64,000 bases of DNA, from NCBI GenBank assembly GCA_019722365.1, contig JADFUC010001387.1, forward strand, positions 1 to 64,000, read 5' to 3'. Source of the DNA: Lithospermum erythrorhizon (Eukaryota; Streptophyta; Magnoliopsida; Boraginales; Boraginaceae). The first letter of the stretch is position 1. The number at the start of each line of letters is the position of its first letter. This document shows positions 13,360-26,515 of the stretch, one piece after another. Under the pieces are notes generated by a model, which saw only the letters and a program-made list of their open reading frames with translations, did not search any database and was not told the origin of the DNA. A program made the translations under genes and the position numbers.

Positions 13360-13936
13360 AACCCGTCTTAATAACACGCGGGAATTTTCGGACTACCATT
13401 TAATATTTGGTTTTGATATATGTATATAAAAAATTATTGATCTGAGCTTGGGCAGGATAAATAGGCATGGTAAAAAGTGCGAAATTAACTTCGTGAGATG
13501 AAGACATGGCGTAATCACAGGAAAGGTACTATGGCTTGACTCTCGTCTTCTCTATAAATATCCCCGGCGGTACAGTAAAAGGGAGGCCAAAATTCGATTT
13601 CTTAGTACCGTTTCCATATATTTGTCTTTATACTCCTTAATTCTTAGAAACGATCGTCGAATTGTTTTAGTGAGTACTTTTAGTCAGAAGCGGCCGAGGA
13701 CCTCGGAAACCCACGGAGGGCATGCTTGGCCGTCTTAGGAGCCAGCCCACAGAAAGTGCGGTCTCAGTCAATTCCCGAGCGACAATTTCGCCCGATTGAC
13801 CCGAAGTTGGAGAGTCGGTCGATTTGAAGGTCCGGTGAATCTGCTTCCATTGTGATCGAATAGTGAAAGTAATTGTGTAAAAGCAGTTTTGTAGTTATAT
13901 AACCTAGAAAAGAAGATAAAGAAATACAGAACAAAG
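13360..13936 (+). mobile_element. LTR-like promoter segment of unknown retroelement
   Basis: A plant-type TATA motif (CTATAAATA, near 13,552) is followed by a GC-rich leader with several GAGG/CCGAGG blocks. This resembles the promoter and U5 half of long Ty3-type LTRs. No second copy exists in the window. The overlapping minus-strand ORFs at 13,764-14,036 are not supported as genes. It sits against the left edge of the 13,937 copia LTR. Confidence 0.3.
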
Positions 13937-14772
13937 TGAAAAATACACGGCGAGAGCGTAACCGCTGAAAAAAGTGAACTGCTTTCGAGCAACGGTCGAG
14001 TGTCAGGCAATGGTCAGCAGCTTGATCACGTATCAAATATCAAACACAATAAAACAAGGCGGTAATGTAAATCACGCGGGTGTTTACACTCGATTCGGTC
14101 TGCAAAATCGCACTACGTCACGAGGCGGTAGCCACAGAAAACTTCCTTTATTAGAGATTCAGCTTCTGGCGGTGCGCACAAGCGATCACGTTTTTACGGC
14201 CTTACCCAACTAACGCCCGAAACAGCTGCAGGCTAGGATCCTCTATCTATATTCTTTCCGGCGATCTGTCCCGATTGCTCGTATCTGATCTCGAAAACAC
14301 TTTCGATGATTGTCGCGTAGGGTTGTATGACCGTCGTTAGTTAGAAGAGTAGTGAATGCTTAACACGATTGACTACCAGCTACGCCTGGTATGCTTTACT
14401 AAGTGTTAATACAAGAATGCTACGAATAATAATATATGTTTCGATTAGTGTTCATTCTTGATTAGCAGTCTTTTTATATAGTGTCGTCTTGTAGAGGTTT
14501 AAACCATTTATGGTAAGATGTTTGATATGAAATCCACCACTTCCATAAGCATATGAGCCATACATAACTTGATACTTGCCTTAATAAACATTCTTAATCG
14601 CCCGAGGAATATGCTTGAGATCTACAAGATTGGCGAGATACTAAATCTGAAAAATCTAAAATTTAGATAAATGCTGTGAGACATCGAAAAACCCTAAATG
14701 TTTGATAACATGATGATATTTAAATGCGGCGTGGTTGGCAATTCATGGCATATCTTCGCTGAAAAGCTCAAT
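13937..14772 (-). repeat. 3' LTR of the 13.9-21.8 kb copia element
   Basis: It aligns with 20,947-21,785 throughout. Shared anchors include ACTTTCGATGATTGTC, GTTAGTTAGAAGAGTAGTGA and ACGAATAATAATATATGTTT. The left end is TGAAAAAT. The copies differ by many 1-4 base indels besides substitutions. Confidence 0.8.
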
Positions 14773-17400
14773 GAGTGCTCTTCGCGTGTTTCACGCTTTG
14801 GGTGGGTTTTCATGACAAATTTCCCAATACCTTACGGCACTTTTCGGAGGTAAGACCTGAAGCGTTAAAAGCGATTGCAAACCTGAGCCATTGAATGTCA
14901 TTACCCAGTATGGGGAGCGGTGGGTCGCATAAATAGTAAAAAAACAAAAGCAAGCGATAGATGCGAGACGAAATAAGGGGCTACCTTCTTCTTTACTACA
15001 AGCCCACTCCCACATTTGGCATCACAGGCCCAAAAGATAGATTACATGGAAGGCGAAATTACCATTGGACGACATTTGGTGGTTCCTTGATACTTGATGC
15101 CAGAGTGGCAGCAGTTGGAGGAATGACGATGCAAACTGTATTTTTGGCTTAAGTTAAATACCCTAATTTCTTTCTAACATATATATAGTTTCAGCGTCTT
15201 CTTTTCATCCTCACTGTAGGCTTTTAATAACAATGCGGCATACCTGATTACAGCCCAATTTTTCTTTAATGTAAAGTGGCTACTCTTGCGAGATTCCAAT
15301 TTATCGGTGATGGTGATAGTCTTGGCATCTTCTCTGGTCCGTCTTGACTTTTTAGGATTTCGGGGTGTTCTGCCATCAATAGACTACATATCGGGCTAGG
15401 GAAGCTTATTTGAACCCCGATTTTCTTGATCTAGCGTGATATTCTTTCAATCAAATGATCTTCAAAATTAGTTCTTAGTGATTCATCATGGAGTCTCACA
15501 TGACTTCACTCGCGTGTATTGGAGGTAGGAATAAAGATTTGCAATAGCGATGCTATGAATGACATCTGAGGTGAGAGATGAGCTTGTAAGATGACGCTGT
15601 TTGGCCGTCCGATTAAATCGTTGTTTGGCCATCCGGTCGTCAGCTCACTGTTAAGATGCGGATGATTTCATTTAGCTTCAGTGTTGATCCAGTGAGCCCT
15701 CCATTGTGTACATCATAATGTTCGTTGATCATTTGAGGGCTGAATTTGAACATCATGCCCCTCACCTTTACTTTGTGGAACATGTTGCTTGTTGGATCAG
15801 CAATCTCTTCAGACAGATTGCAAATAAACTCCTCGCGTCACTTGGCCAATGAGGACCCGATGTCTTGAAATACTTTCACTTAATCACCTTTTTCCGATAA
15901 TGTCCATTGTATGGCGATTGTTCACTCGAGAGAGTTGCCTTTCACAGGAGAATCTTCCTAAGCATGACAATTCCATCGGCCTCATTTTCTTGAGTAAAGC
16001 ATAGTTCCCTCATTGGATACTTCATCAGTTCTTAGCGTTGTATTGTTTATTGTTTGATCGTCATTCGAAACGTTTTCCACTTTTGGTTTCTCTTGACAAG
16101 GTAGGCGTTATCTTAGCTACTTGGAATCTCTTGTTCATCACTGAACTTGTCTTTAGACTTTTCTGAGTAAGGTTAAAAAAATGTTGATCACTTTTCTCAC
16201 TTTTTAGGCATATTTTCGGTTTTTTGTTCCTTAGAGCAGGGGCCTCTTGTCGCTTTCTCTTTATTCTCTGTCTCGCTGCAGTGCGGTTCATGATTTTGTT
16301 TGATCATTGATTTATGCTGCCGCTTCTTGATCCACAACCTCGTTTGGTTTAATAGCGACCCCACGTCTTTGGCTCTCGTCTACACTCCATTGTGATTTGA
16401 CTTCATCGTCATTTGAACTCTTTTGAGAGGAATTATCATAATTTGCGGTTGGTTTTAAATTAAGGGGCAATATCGGATTTGGAGGTTTTGTTTCCTCGGC
16501 CTTTCTTTAATCTGCGCCTCTTTTCTTTTCCCCGTTGGTAGATTTCGGCCGCGGTAGAATTACGCATTTTGACTCTTAGAACATGTAATAAATTGTCGCC
16601 CATGACAACGATCCACCGACTTCTGCGTTAGAGAATAAGTATTGACTAAATGTAAAACCCAGAATTGATTCTGCAAGAATTTAAAATTGTCCATTTTAGA
16701 ATCGAAGTAGAAACATACAATTGAGGTTAACTTACCGGTGTTTTCACTTGTTGGAGAGGGCATTTATTATGATCGTGGTATAAATACTTGATGAAGTCTC
16801 ATATTTCATTGTATTGACAAATCAAATTTCGAACTTGGATTTTATCTTCCGATTATTGTCTTTGATTGTTTGTAGTGGAATAGGTTATCGCTTTCATTTT
16901 CGCTTGATATGCGGAATAGGGCATATAAGTCTTCCTCCGCTGTTTGGCATCTTGAAAAAACCAAAAGTTTTTAGTTTGGTAGAGTTTTGGGAGAGATTTT
17001 GATTTTGGAGGGTATTTATGTGAGTAAATTATGCGTGAGTGGTATGAAGAGTTGTGAGTGGTGAAAAAGCATTGTACCGCGTTCTTGATAAGATACCCAA
17101 CCCAATAAATTTCGATGAGCGCGCGATTTCCAAAACATAACCGTTGAGCCTTTGGCATCCATTGTTATAACACTTGTGGCTCTCCGATGAGTGTTACTCT
17201 TGATCTGATAGTTCTTGTTGTCTATAACCACCTTGGCTTAGATTGTTCCGTCTTCGGCGGTCATGCTCCAGAACACGGTAAAAAGATATCGGCCAATCCT
17301 TGTCGATACTAACGTGTTCGATTAATTTCTTTGTTTTCATGCTCTCTTATAGTGATGTCTTATATCGTGTGCTTCGTTCTACTTAGTTAATTTGAAATGC
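14773..17400 (-). other. Region downstream of pol in the copia element; possible degraded extra ORF
   Basis: It lies between RNase H and the 3' LTR. Minus-strand readings at 16,061-16,291 (lysine/arginine-rich) and 16,853-17,231 (with RALIEIYWVGYLIKNAV in one frame and a parallel reading in the other) look like fragments of one protein shifted between frames. SIRE-type elements can carry an additional ORF here. I cannot assign these fragments to a known family. Confidence 0.3.
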
Positions 17401-19220
17401 TGCTTTTCGTATTTATCACGGTAGAGTGTCATGCGCTTTCAGATGACACGTAATTCGCAAATCATTTGCTTAAATCATATTAGTTGGTATGGCTGCCTTT
17501 ATGATATACTACGCCTGTGTGGATAGAATCTGATTCTGTTTCAGTGAACCATGACACCAAATTATTTCAAGAGCTTGTCCCGAGGTGCTTTTTTATCTTA
17601 TTTCTGCCGATTAGCGTCGCGTTACCTGAGAAATTGTGGTAATGACGTATCTGATAGCAGTTAAGTACATATATTTTATAATCTCTTATGAGATTCAAGT
17701 GGCTTTCTTTAGTGGCGGCTTGAAGGCATACCGTACTCGACCGGAGGTGTGCGATATCGAGGTCTACTAGGTGTTAAGTAAAAGCGGAACTTCGATCATA
17801 CTTCTATAGTTCTTAATGTGAAGCTTAACCATTTCGTCCTTGGTAATGTCTTCCATGAGTCGCCATGGGTGTTCTCTTTGGCTTAGCATTCAGACCAAAT
17901 TTAATACGATGTTCTTGTATATTTTATTTGGGAGATGAATATACTATCATATTTTGTTGTCACGGATTGAAAAATTTCAATTCTCTACCGTACTCGTCTA
18001 ATTGACTTCCGTACATTTGAATGAGCAGTTTTGCAGTTGGTTGACACTCCAGCTTTGGCTCATGTCATCGACATAGTCTGAGCTACCGTGGTGATCTTTC
18101 TCCCCTTTTATGAATGAAGTCTTCTCAGCTCCTCCTGGGTGTGTTCATTTGCAGGTAGATAGACAATTAGCCTTCATTACCGTACTACAGGAGCTTATTT
18201 TTAGCGTAAGTGCGTGAGTTTGTAGACTTGATCTCATGAATGAGATCCTCAAGCCTTTGGGTTGTTCTCATCCTTCTTCATGTACTATCTTAGTTTTAGA
18301 GAATTTGTTTTGACATGAAATTTGATACAATTTGAATTTTAGAAGACATCTTTGTGCGATTAATAATCGATAGCCTCCGTTATGGCCCAGAATAAATGTT
18401 TCTTAATCAATTCCTTGACTTGAGTGCCATGAGCTCTTAGCACAGCTTTATTCTCTTCCATTTATTGGATTTATTCTTGAAAATCCGTTTGTTCCTATCT
18501 TGTTGTGATCTTTTGGCATGCTTTGATTCCAGACTTCATTTCTACCAATGTGCTGCTGTGAAATTAGTCAATTCTTGGATAATTAGGTTCTTCCTTTCGA
18601 CAATCCGATTTTCGCGTATAGGGTGATAGGGCGCTTCATGCGATTCGCATGTTACAAAAATTCTATGGCAAAAATTTTCAAATTCACTTTCCATGATAAA
18701 GCTTACGATCTGTGATTGTCAATCTTTTTCTCTGTAGTTGAGTGGCGATTGTTGGCTTGCCTAGAAACCAGTTTTCTCGAAGAAATTCGTAGCGTATATC
18801 GTGAAAATCATCGACACAAGCGTATATCTTAACTGCTTGGCTTAACTTTCTCTTTGCGTGGTCATTTAAGTCCGTGTGTAATAGCTCCGAGTATTCTAAT
18901 TGGTAAACACTTGTTGTAATTGGTGGGGGATACTTTTGATCATAACTTTCGACTTGACGTTCACCCTGAAGTTTTTTCTTTTATGTTAAATACGTGGAAG
19001 TCCGCTACGACCTTTTTTGAGATCGATTGTTGAATATTTTTTGTAGTTTGTGTCCCAGTCTTTTAATGCCGGAGTCCTTAATGCATACTTTACATGACAT
19101 GCTGCTTTGTGAGATGTCCATAAGTATGATTGTCTATTGATCTGTACCCTTCGCAATTGGTTCTCCTTTGGTATTCTTTTGCCTTTATTATCTTTGGTGA
19201 AAGCAACCCGTCCCGCCATT
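17400..19220 (-). pseudogene. Copia pol remnants: integrase, reverse transcriptase, RNase H
   Basis: Minus-strand reading from high to low coordinates. A GAG-pre-integrase end occurs with GLPRI (about 18,989). The integrase opening is an ELLHTDL-like motif (18,866-18,897). The integrase C-terminal part is RIVERKN...IQELT (18,560-18,612). The reverse transcriptase catalytic YVDD box is intact at 18,061-18,075. Next comes a GEL..FFLGLQ-like stretch with FISQ.KYTKNIV (about 17,930-18,000). RNase H has PMATHGR (about 17,855) and NNLVSWF (about 17,550). Between integrase and YVDD only about 0.5 kb remains, less than usual, so part of the N-terminal reverse transcriptase is lost. Frames change every 20-60 bases. 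Confidence 0.8.
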
Positions 19221-20946
19221 AGCGCGGTTGGTGATGCGATGAGGTTTCGTCCAATCCATCCACTAATAATACGTCTAAATGCTTAGGCGATCCTCACGTT
19301 AAAGAGCGCGCTTTTCTGTAATTCTTCTCTTGCTCTCATAAAAGTGTGCATTCTCTACGTATTTCTTACATGTTATTCGGATGAGATTTGTTTCCCAGTC
19401 GTATGTTTGAAGCAACCCTTTGTCAAAGTACTGCCTCGGCAGTAGCCTTGAGAGAGGTGAACATACGTGCCAAATGCAGGGTTCTTAAGCACCCGCTCCT
19501 TTGAGCCGCATGTGGGTATTCACAGGTAGATTGAATCTTTCGCTTCCGATTTACGTACAACATTCAGGATCTAAATAAATTCTTCTTCACTTTCCCGAGA
19601 TTTCAATCAAATTTGATCTTAGAATTCGTCGTTTGATCACGCCAATTAAATGGTTGGATTTTCCCCACCCCAAAGAGAATTAATCACCGACCTTTTTGTT
19701 CTTCAATTTTTCTTCTTAAGATTCATATTTTGTACAAGTGACTCATTCTTTTAGTTTCTCTTTATTGGTGTAACCATGAGGAGTTGCATTTAGTCCGTTT
19801 TTGAAATAACATTTGATAGTTGGCTACTCGATTCATACCAGTCATTCTCCTTAAATGTCGCTCCGGTATCGATTTGACATACAGTTGAGTGTACGTTTAC
19901 TTGATGGATTCTAGCGGTGAAGCGCCCAACAAAGTTGTTTGATTATTACCTTCGTCCTCATCCGATTGTCATCACGTCGAATGATTATTACCTTACGCAG
20001 AATTGTTGATTTTTGTTGTGGTTGTATCCCATTTATGCGACACTCCTGTGATTTTGTTGATCCTTTTCATTTGTCAAGCTTAGTTTGTCATAACGTTTGA
20101 TCCTTTTATTCAAACCTTTTAAATGGTTTTGTTGAAGTTCTTAGTTAGTAAGCTCATGGTTTCGGCCGAGATCTTCATAAATCTCATGCTGTGCAGAGCA
20201 ACAGTCTGATCACTTTTCTTCTTTCTTGGTCGGTGAGTCTATGTACGTCTCGTATGTGGTAGATTTGACATTAGATCGTCTAATTACATTAACACTAAGA
20301 TCTTGGGCTTATCGTAATAACCTTTCTTTCGAGCTTTGTGGAATGGATCTTAGTACCTTCGAACACAACTTTTCATTGATATAGAATTTCTCCAGAGTAC
20401 CAAATGCTTCGTTTGCCATATCATTTATTCTAGTCTTTATAGCGGTAATAGTCTCGTACTTAACTTCCCGTCTGGCGGTTTAAATACGGTTGTTGTTAGT
20501 TGTTGAGTCTTGGCTTGTCCTTACCCAGTTCCTTGGCATACGTTAGAGGGAATATTCCGTGCTTCCTTATGTCGATCTGAGAGTGCTAATCATTTTGAAC
20601 ACATTTTGGATCCCAGCGGTAAGTAAATATAGCATTCGATGCTTTGTCGTTTCTAGAGACGACTAGTCTTTTGCGAGGGGTCCTTTCGGTATCGGGTTTT
20701 TATGACCGATTCTCTTTCTTCTTAAATCCCATTTCTGGTGGGAGGTGTCATGGTAATTATTGACTTCGGTCTTGGAATCGATATAGATTTGAAAAGGAAG
20801 CGTCGTCACAGGCTTTCAAATGGGGATAATTAACTTCCCCATCCAATTGTGGAGGTTCGTGCACTTCGTAACTTTATGATAATAAGTATACCGTGAGAAT
20901 TGGTTGGATGCAAACACGTATGTCGAATTAAGGCTACGTCTGGAAT

Positions 20947-21785
20947 TGAAAAATTAATTTCTTGAAACTGACGGTCAGTGTCAAATGAAGCCAGTCAGCA
21001 AACGTCAGCGTAATCGAATATCGAAACCTGATAAAACAAAGGATAGTAATGTAAATCAGCGTAGATTGTTTCTGGAGTTCGATTAAATCGCTTTCACGTG
21101 CAGAGGCGGTAGCGCAAACTTAGTATTAGCGAAGTTATTCTGGCGGTCTTACTCCTGAAACGTCCCGCGTTTTACGATCTTGCTAGCCAGCATACAGCTT
21201 GAGCAAGGTAGGATCCTCACATACATGTTCTTTCATGTCGTCTTGTCAGGTACTCGAAGCGTGTGCAATCTCAAAACACTTTCGATGATTGTCCTTGGCC
21301 AGAGTTGTAGCAATGATACGTTAGTTAGAAGAGTAGTGAATCTTTCTGTGATTGGCCCTGCAGCTACACAGTATTCTTTTACGTTAATATAAGAATGCTC
21401 TACGAATAATAATATATGTTTCGGTGGTGCTTACGTTCTTGATTCAATGGTCTTTATATAGTGTAGGTCTTTGTAGGTTTCGGCGCTTTATTTGATAATT
21501 AAGATGTTTGATATGAAATCATGTGCGCCCAGTAGCGTATATTTACTTATAAGCTTGTGACTTTAGCATAAGCATTCTTGATCGCCCAAGGGATATCTTT
21601 GTTGAGATCTCCCAAGATTAGTGATCTAAATGCACGAAATCTCATGGCTAGATAAATCTGGCCAAGACGTCAGAAAACCTCGTCATTTGTTTGACAACAT
21701 GATAGATGTTAAATGCAGTGTCGTATCTTGACTGATAAATGACGACATGTCTTCATTAGCTGTGGAATTATCTTCAGCATCAACA
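20947..21785 (-). repeat. 5' LTR of the 13.9-21.8 kb copia element
   Basis: Read on the minus strand it starts TGTTGATGCTGAAG and ends at the TG/CA border at 20,947. PurL sequence (LLGG) abuts its start at 21,786. On the interior side is a decayed primer-binding site for initiator Met tRNA. Confidence 0.8.
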
Positions 21786-22270
21786 ACCACCTAGAAGACG
21801 ATTCTCTTTGGATAAGTCAATATGAAGAAGAATGCCATCATCTCCAAGCTTTAGATCAAGAGTTACTGTTTTAGAAATTTCAGGACAAGTGACATAAACA
21901 TTGATTACTAAATTTCTAGGAGCATTAACAACTTCTGCTAAGACCTGAGCTGCCATGGAGAGACTATCCTTTCCCCCATCAATAGAAATACCAAGTGAAA
22001 TCATAGCTTCTAAAAGAGCTAAGGCAGTATCGTACATGGCCGCTCCTTTCCCATCCCTTTTTGCAACATACATCCAATTGTCACTAGCCTTGACATCAGA
22101 AACAGAACTAACCTTCTCCCAAACTAGATTGATTAGTTCTTCTCCAACAACCAACCGAGCCATTATTTTTGGATCCAACAAACCTTTGATGGGCTGTTCC
22201 CCAATGGCACACGCACCGCCGGTCAAATCGGTGTATGTTTACGCAATGATGCCCTGTTTGATATGTGATT
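21786..22270 (-). pseudogene. FGAM synthase (PurL) pseudogene, minus copy, middle piece
   Basis: An open minus-strand reading of about 147 codons carries the AIRS-like C-terminal/ATP region of FGAM synthase: YTDLTGGACAIGEQPIKG, the LLDPK block, LINLVWEKV, GKGAAMYD, the hallmark IDGGKDSLSMAA, NLVINVYVTCPE and KLGDDGILLHIDL, ending at LLGG. This enzyme converts FGAR and glutamine to FGAM in purine synthesis. It is the best-preserved PurL piece in the window. Upstream (22,235-22,270) the reading decays. It stops abruptly at the LTR border at 21,785 and head-to-head against a plus-strand PurL N-terminal piece near 22,270. Confidence 0.92.
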
Positions 22271-22535
22271 ATAGGGCTCTTTTAGGCAAAAAATAGCCTT
22301 GCACAAGAAGTCATCAAAGCAACCAAACTGTCTCCTTTGGGGATCCTTCCAACGCAAAGTTCTTTTAAGAAAATTTGTTGTCAAAATCTTAGCTCAAGAG
22401 GCTCCCGATTGGAGAGAATATCGGTTGTTGTCTTTGGAGATATGAACAGTTTTTTCTATCTAAACCTGAGGTGTTGCGAGGTACTGATGAGAAAGTTATA
22501 CATTTTTATCAGCTTCCATTGCTTGAGGCAGTCTT
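22270..22535 (+). pseudogene. FGAM synthase (PurL) pseudogene, plus copy, N-terminal piece
   Basis: A plus-strand frame from 22,270 reads GSFRQKIALHKKSSKQPNCL then LLWG, resembling the transit-peptide region of plant FGAM synthase (SSKQ..NLLWG). After a frameshift and a stop near 22,441, another frame gives SKPEVLRGTDEKVIHFYQLP, the start of the mature protein (VIHFYR.PL in the family). It ends at the LTR border at 22,536. The next piece of the same copy is at 27,473. Head-to-head contact with the minus copy shows the two copies are inverted relative to each other. Confidence 0.75.
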
Positions 22536-23388
22536 TGTTAGAATACAGTATGAATTTATTAAGTGATAAGCAGCAAAGTCGTTAAATGGGATCGCCAATT
22601 AATGTATATTAATACAAAAATATAAAAATATAAAATGTATGAATCTGAGAATTAGCACATTGCAAGCGAGCGATGGTAGAAATCGCCATGGCTTGACCGG
22701 TGGCTTACTTGAAGTCATATAGAAGGCATTGACAGAAATGATATCCACCAGATTATGCAAGGGAAGCGAGCCAGAATGCTTGAGCTTCCCAGGGATTTGA
22801 AGATGAGTAAAAGTGGAAGAAAAGTCTTGGAATTACATGTGGGAAGGCGGCTTTCTGGAGAGAGGGGTTAAGGTTTTACATGTTATGATAAAACTGTCCG
22901 CTTTAACTTTAAACTCTAGAAATCGAAATAAATCGATTAAAAATACTTAGCAATTATTTTATGAATAACTTTATCGAGTTATTCATCGATTTCAATTCTT
23001 TAATTGATTAAACTTGCAAGTTTAGCAAATTGATGTTCATCGATATATATTTGACAAATATATAAATATTGAGAATCACATTCTCGATATCTGATCTTCG
23101 TTTAATTTCATTAAATATTATTCGAACTATCGTTGTATGTGTGTGGCCTGAGGCTCGGATAATAGTAAGTTGTATGATAACAATGATTGACCCGATTACT
23201 ATTATTATAGCGATTAATGAGTAAGATCATGATATTATAGCACTTAAATTATCGCTGAGAGCCGCTAGTAATATACAATTCTTTAAGGTGAAGCAGCTAG
23301 GATTACGGTAATCGTTTAATCAAACGGTAAAATGAATTGATCTGTGATTGTCGCGGCCAGGCGTAATAAAAGGGAATCAGTGCATTTG
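22536..23388 (-). repeat. 3' LTR of the 22.5-27.5 kb copia element
   Basis: It shares with 26,516-27,472 the TGTTAGAAT start, a GATTTGAAGATGA.TAAAA.TGGAAGAAAA stretch and the ATAGTAAGTTGTAT...CGATTAATAGTA block. The second half is related to LTR family A at 4,099, 36,204 and 43,840. The right end is approximate. Confidence 0.75.
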
Positions 23389-24239
23389 ATATCGGCCTTT
23401 CGCTGCTTGGCCAGATTCTCTTCTGATTCCTTTAACACGTGATCTACAGTAGGTAGAAAGTATATTAAAGTGTGTAAGTAGAAACACATGGCTAACACAA
23501 CTTGAGTATGAAATGAATAAGCATTTATGGCGTCATGCAAAAGCCGTCGATGCTGCATTGTGTGAGAGGCGATATCGTCATGTATATGAGGGCGGATAAA
23601 TCCCTCCCGATATATCGACATCTATCGTTATCTTCCGGTGTGTGACTTGACGTATAAGATTTATAATAGAACTTAGGCGGAGCGTTTGAGTAAATAGTCA
23701 ATATAGAGTTTATACAACCGCAGAGATAGTTATATATGGGTGGTATGAGAATTGTCAGTATAAAATTCTAAACAAATATCATAGGACACGAGATATAGAT
23801 ATAACTTATGAGATTCGTTCGGTCATTACCGACTCCCGATCATGGGCCGTGATACGTAGGTATTGATCACAGTCCTGTGACTAACGTGATCCAATCTTGA
23901 TACATATTATTTTCCCATATTAGTCATATGATGCTTGTACTTAACTATCGACATCGACCCAGGCACTTTAAACATCATGTTTCTAGAACTGAAAGTATAA
24001 TCAATGATCGCCTGCATAAAACATAGACTAACACAGGGATTTAACGTTTCACTCATCGGATATAATACATGTATGTATATGCAATTTCACTTGTGAGCCA
24101 GTAAACAAAATATACTAGAATATATAAAACCTTGATATTCAAATATTTGTTCACGTAACATAATAGATACATCTTGACTCGGCAACCTACTTGACTGCGA
24201 CGTACGTCACAAGACCTATGTTGTTGCATCTTTCATCAT

Positions 24240-25220
24240 GATTTTCTGACTTAGTGGTTTGGTAAAGGGTAATGAGCCAGCCTCTGTTGTACCACATGCA
24301 CTTTGATACTCGCTCTGATGGCGTATCTGCAGTGGGTGATACTTTAAGATGCGATGCTTGGATTTGTGATGTGCTCGGGTCCGCAGCGAGCTATCGCGAG
24401 TATTGTCCTGTGACTATTAGTCCACCAGTACCGCTGAAGCTTCGATCCCAATTTTCTTAATCAGCATCTTGCTTTAGCGAGCGAGATCTTGCGATATCTT
24501 CGGTCATTGGTAGAATCGTAATGATCACTACGTTGGAACTCCTCAGTCTGCTCCGTTGAGACAAAATACATACCCCGATTTAGGAGTGATAATTAGATAC
24601 ATGTCGGTTGAAAGCATTGGTGTACTGATAACTACTAACTTCATCAAATCTCCATATACGAAAGCATCTTTAATTCAACCCATGAATACTTGAGATGCCA
24701 TTTCCTGTCAAGTGCTTTTATTTTGAATTGGCATTATCTCTTGGTTGCTTTTCAGTGCATAGAGACACTTCAGTGCAGTGCGTAACGTAGCATACATGAT
24801 GGATCTGAAAACAACAAAATCTTTGAACCCGCGAGTTGAGGGGTTTCTGCCGACTTTGTTGGACGTGGGTTTAAGGTAGCGTCGCTTAGAAGTGCACATA
24901 TCCCATAAATTAGCGGTAGATCGGATAGAGCCGTCATGAAGCCAGGAACCATGCTCGAAGGTTCGATTTCTCACTTTCAGACACGCCGTTATGTTGTGGC
25001 GTTCTGCCCAGGTGAGTTGGCGAGCAATGCCGCACTCCCAGATGAGTATTGAACTGCATTGACTCGGAATATTCCACCTACATCGAACCGGAGAATCTTT
25101 AATGTCTTGTTCGGTGGTTGCATGCTTTCATTTTTGGAACTCCTTGAATTTCAGAAAGGACTCGTGTTTGTGTGCCGTAGTGCAAAGCATTATCTCTATG
25201 TCATTAAATGTAATGAAGTA
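24240..25220 (-). pseudogene. Copia integrase fused by deletion to reverse transcriptase/RNase H remnant
   Basis: From high to low on the minus strand: YFITFNDI.. and a HKHESFLKFKEFQK stretch open the integrase. WECGIARQLT and a RNRTFEH-like stretch (the usual ERRNRTL) follow. ALSDLPL...PRPTKSAETPQLAG is the integrase C-lobe. At about 24,800 the reading passes straight into SIMYA, a motif near the end of reverse transcriptase, and then RNase H to EAG..PFTKPLS at 24,240-24,280. In the related element at 36-45 kb, integrase and RNase H are about 1.7 kb apart, so roughly 1.3 kb including the YVDD box has been deleted. The plus-strand ORF at 24,272-24,460 is an antisense shadow. Confidence 0.8.
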
Positions 25221-26515
25221 GTTATAACCTCATAACTGAGATGTGTTCGTTTAGCCCCGCATGCGGCCAGATAGCATGATCCCCGATAAATCACTTGCCG
25301 TTTCAATTGAATCCGGTGAGAGAACGATTTCGTCATTTACCCAAAAACCGATTATTGTTTTATCGTATGATTCATGGTAAAACCTTAGTATCAGCATTGG
25401 TAGGAGTTTTAACGGTCAGTTACCGTTAATATATTGTCTATGATCTTGTAGGTATATGCAGTTCAGTGTTAGGCTTATTCCGTTTAAGTTTATGTTATAT
25501 ATTTCAATCGTAAATGTCTAAAGCAGATAGACCATTTTTGAAGGGAAGCGGTACCAAATACTACCCCGTTCTGGTGATCCTAAATTCATCGGGATCATTG
25601 AAAATGAAAACCCATCCAAAATAAAGCGAAATAATATTCTACTTAATTACGAACATATGATAAGCAGGAGACAGTTGAAACCAAAGATTCAGGTGGCCAT
25701 TTAAATGATGGATCCCTCTGCGGGGCATGACGCCCGTTCAGCGCGGATCGATGCTCTTTCCAGTCTTCTACTTGACTTTGAGTTCTGCGTATTATGACCA
25801 AATGAGAACCCATGACAGAGTGTCGCCGCAGTAGAATTAGAAGTTGTAAAAACTTCCAATAAACGTACATCTTGTGAATTACAAAGATTCTGATTAATGG
25901 AAAAACTTCAACGGACGGCTGCCACTGTCTGAGGCCTTGAGTTCGACTTCATTTTAATTAATTAAATTTCAATTTTTAGTTTTAGGATTAATTCTGACTT
26001 TTGTAAAAATGATTTGAAGGCACTAAAATTTATGGAATTATTTGAGCATCGTGATAATTATTGAGCATGTCGATTGGGTTTATCAAAAACACTTCTAGTT
26101 TTTTAGATTAAATCCAAAATAATCGAAATCGTGAATTTTTAGGTATAAAAAATTCAAAAATTCAGGCAAAAATTGGATGAACCCCAAAGGGTCATGAAAA
26201 TAAAGATTTAATTTAAATTTTTTGAAATTTTTAACCTACTGCAGCCAAAATCAATAATTCTGCACTCCAATTAAATGCAAACTAATCAATTTGCAAATCA
26301 CTTTTCAATTCCATGAAACGATTAAATAAGCATTAATCGTAAGTAATCATTGAAATGATGATTTCGGAGTCGTCTTGATATACATATAAAATGGGTTGAT
26401 TTTTTCGTATTATATGTCGTCGATTGAATATATAAATCGTGAAATAATCGAATTATTGCTAATAATGTGATCAAGTATATAAAATAAATCAAACTTGGGT
26501 AGGCTCACGTCTGTT

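Larger units (their letters stand above)
13937..21785 (-). mobile_element. Ty1/copia retrotransposon, SIRE/Maximus-like, minus strand
   Basis: Two LTRs of about 0.84 kb (13,937-14,772 and 20,947-21,785) bound a 6.2-kb interior. On the minus strand the pol order is copia-type: integrase (18.55-19.2 kb), reverse transcriptase (18.0-18.5) and RNase H (17.4-17.95). Wording in the RNase H block (PMATHGR, SMI, an ESHLN-like motif, NNLVSWF) matches the SIRE/Maximus lineage. A further 2.6 kb lies between RNase H and the 3' LTR, where that lineage often carries an extra ORF. A decayed tRNA-iMet primer site adjoins the 5' LTR near 20,931-20,945. All frames are broken by small indels, so it is inactive. 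It interrupts the minus PurL copy right after the LLGG residues. Confidence 0.8.

Noticed and set aside
21955..22296. Plus-strand 113-codon ORF
   Set aside because: It is the antisense shadow of the PurL minus-strand coding piece.
24272..24460. Plus-strand 62-codon ORF
   Set aside because: Lies antisense to copia RNase H remnants; no domain of its own.
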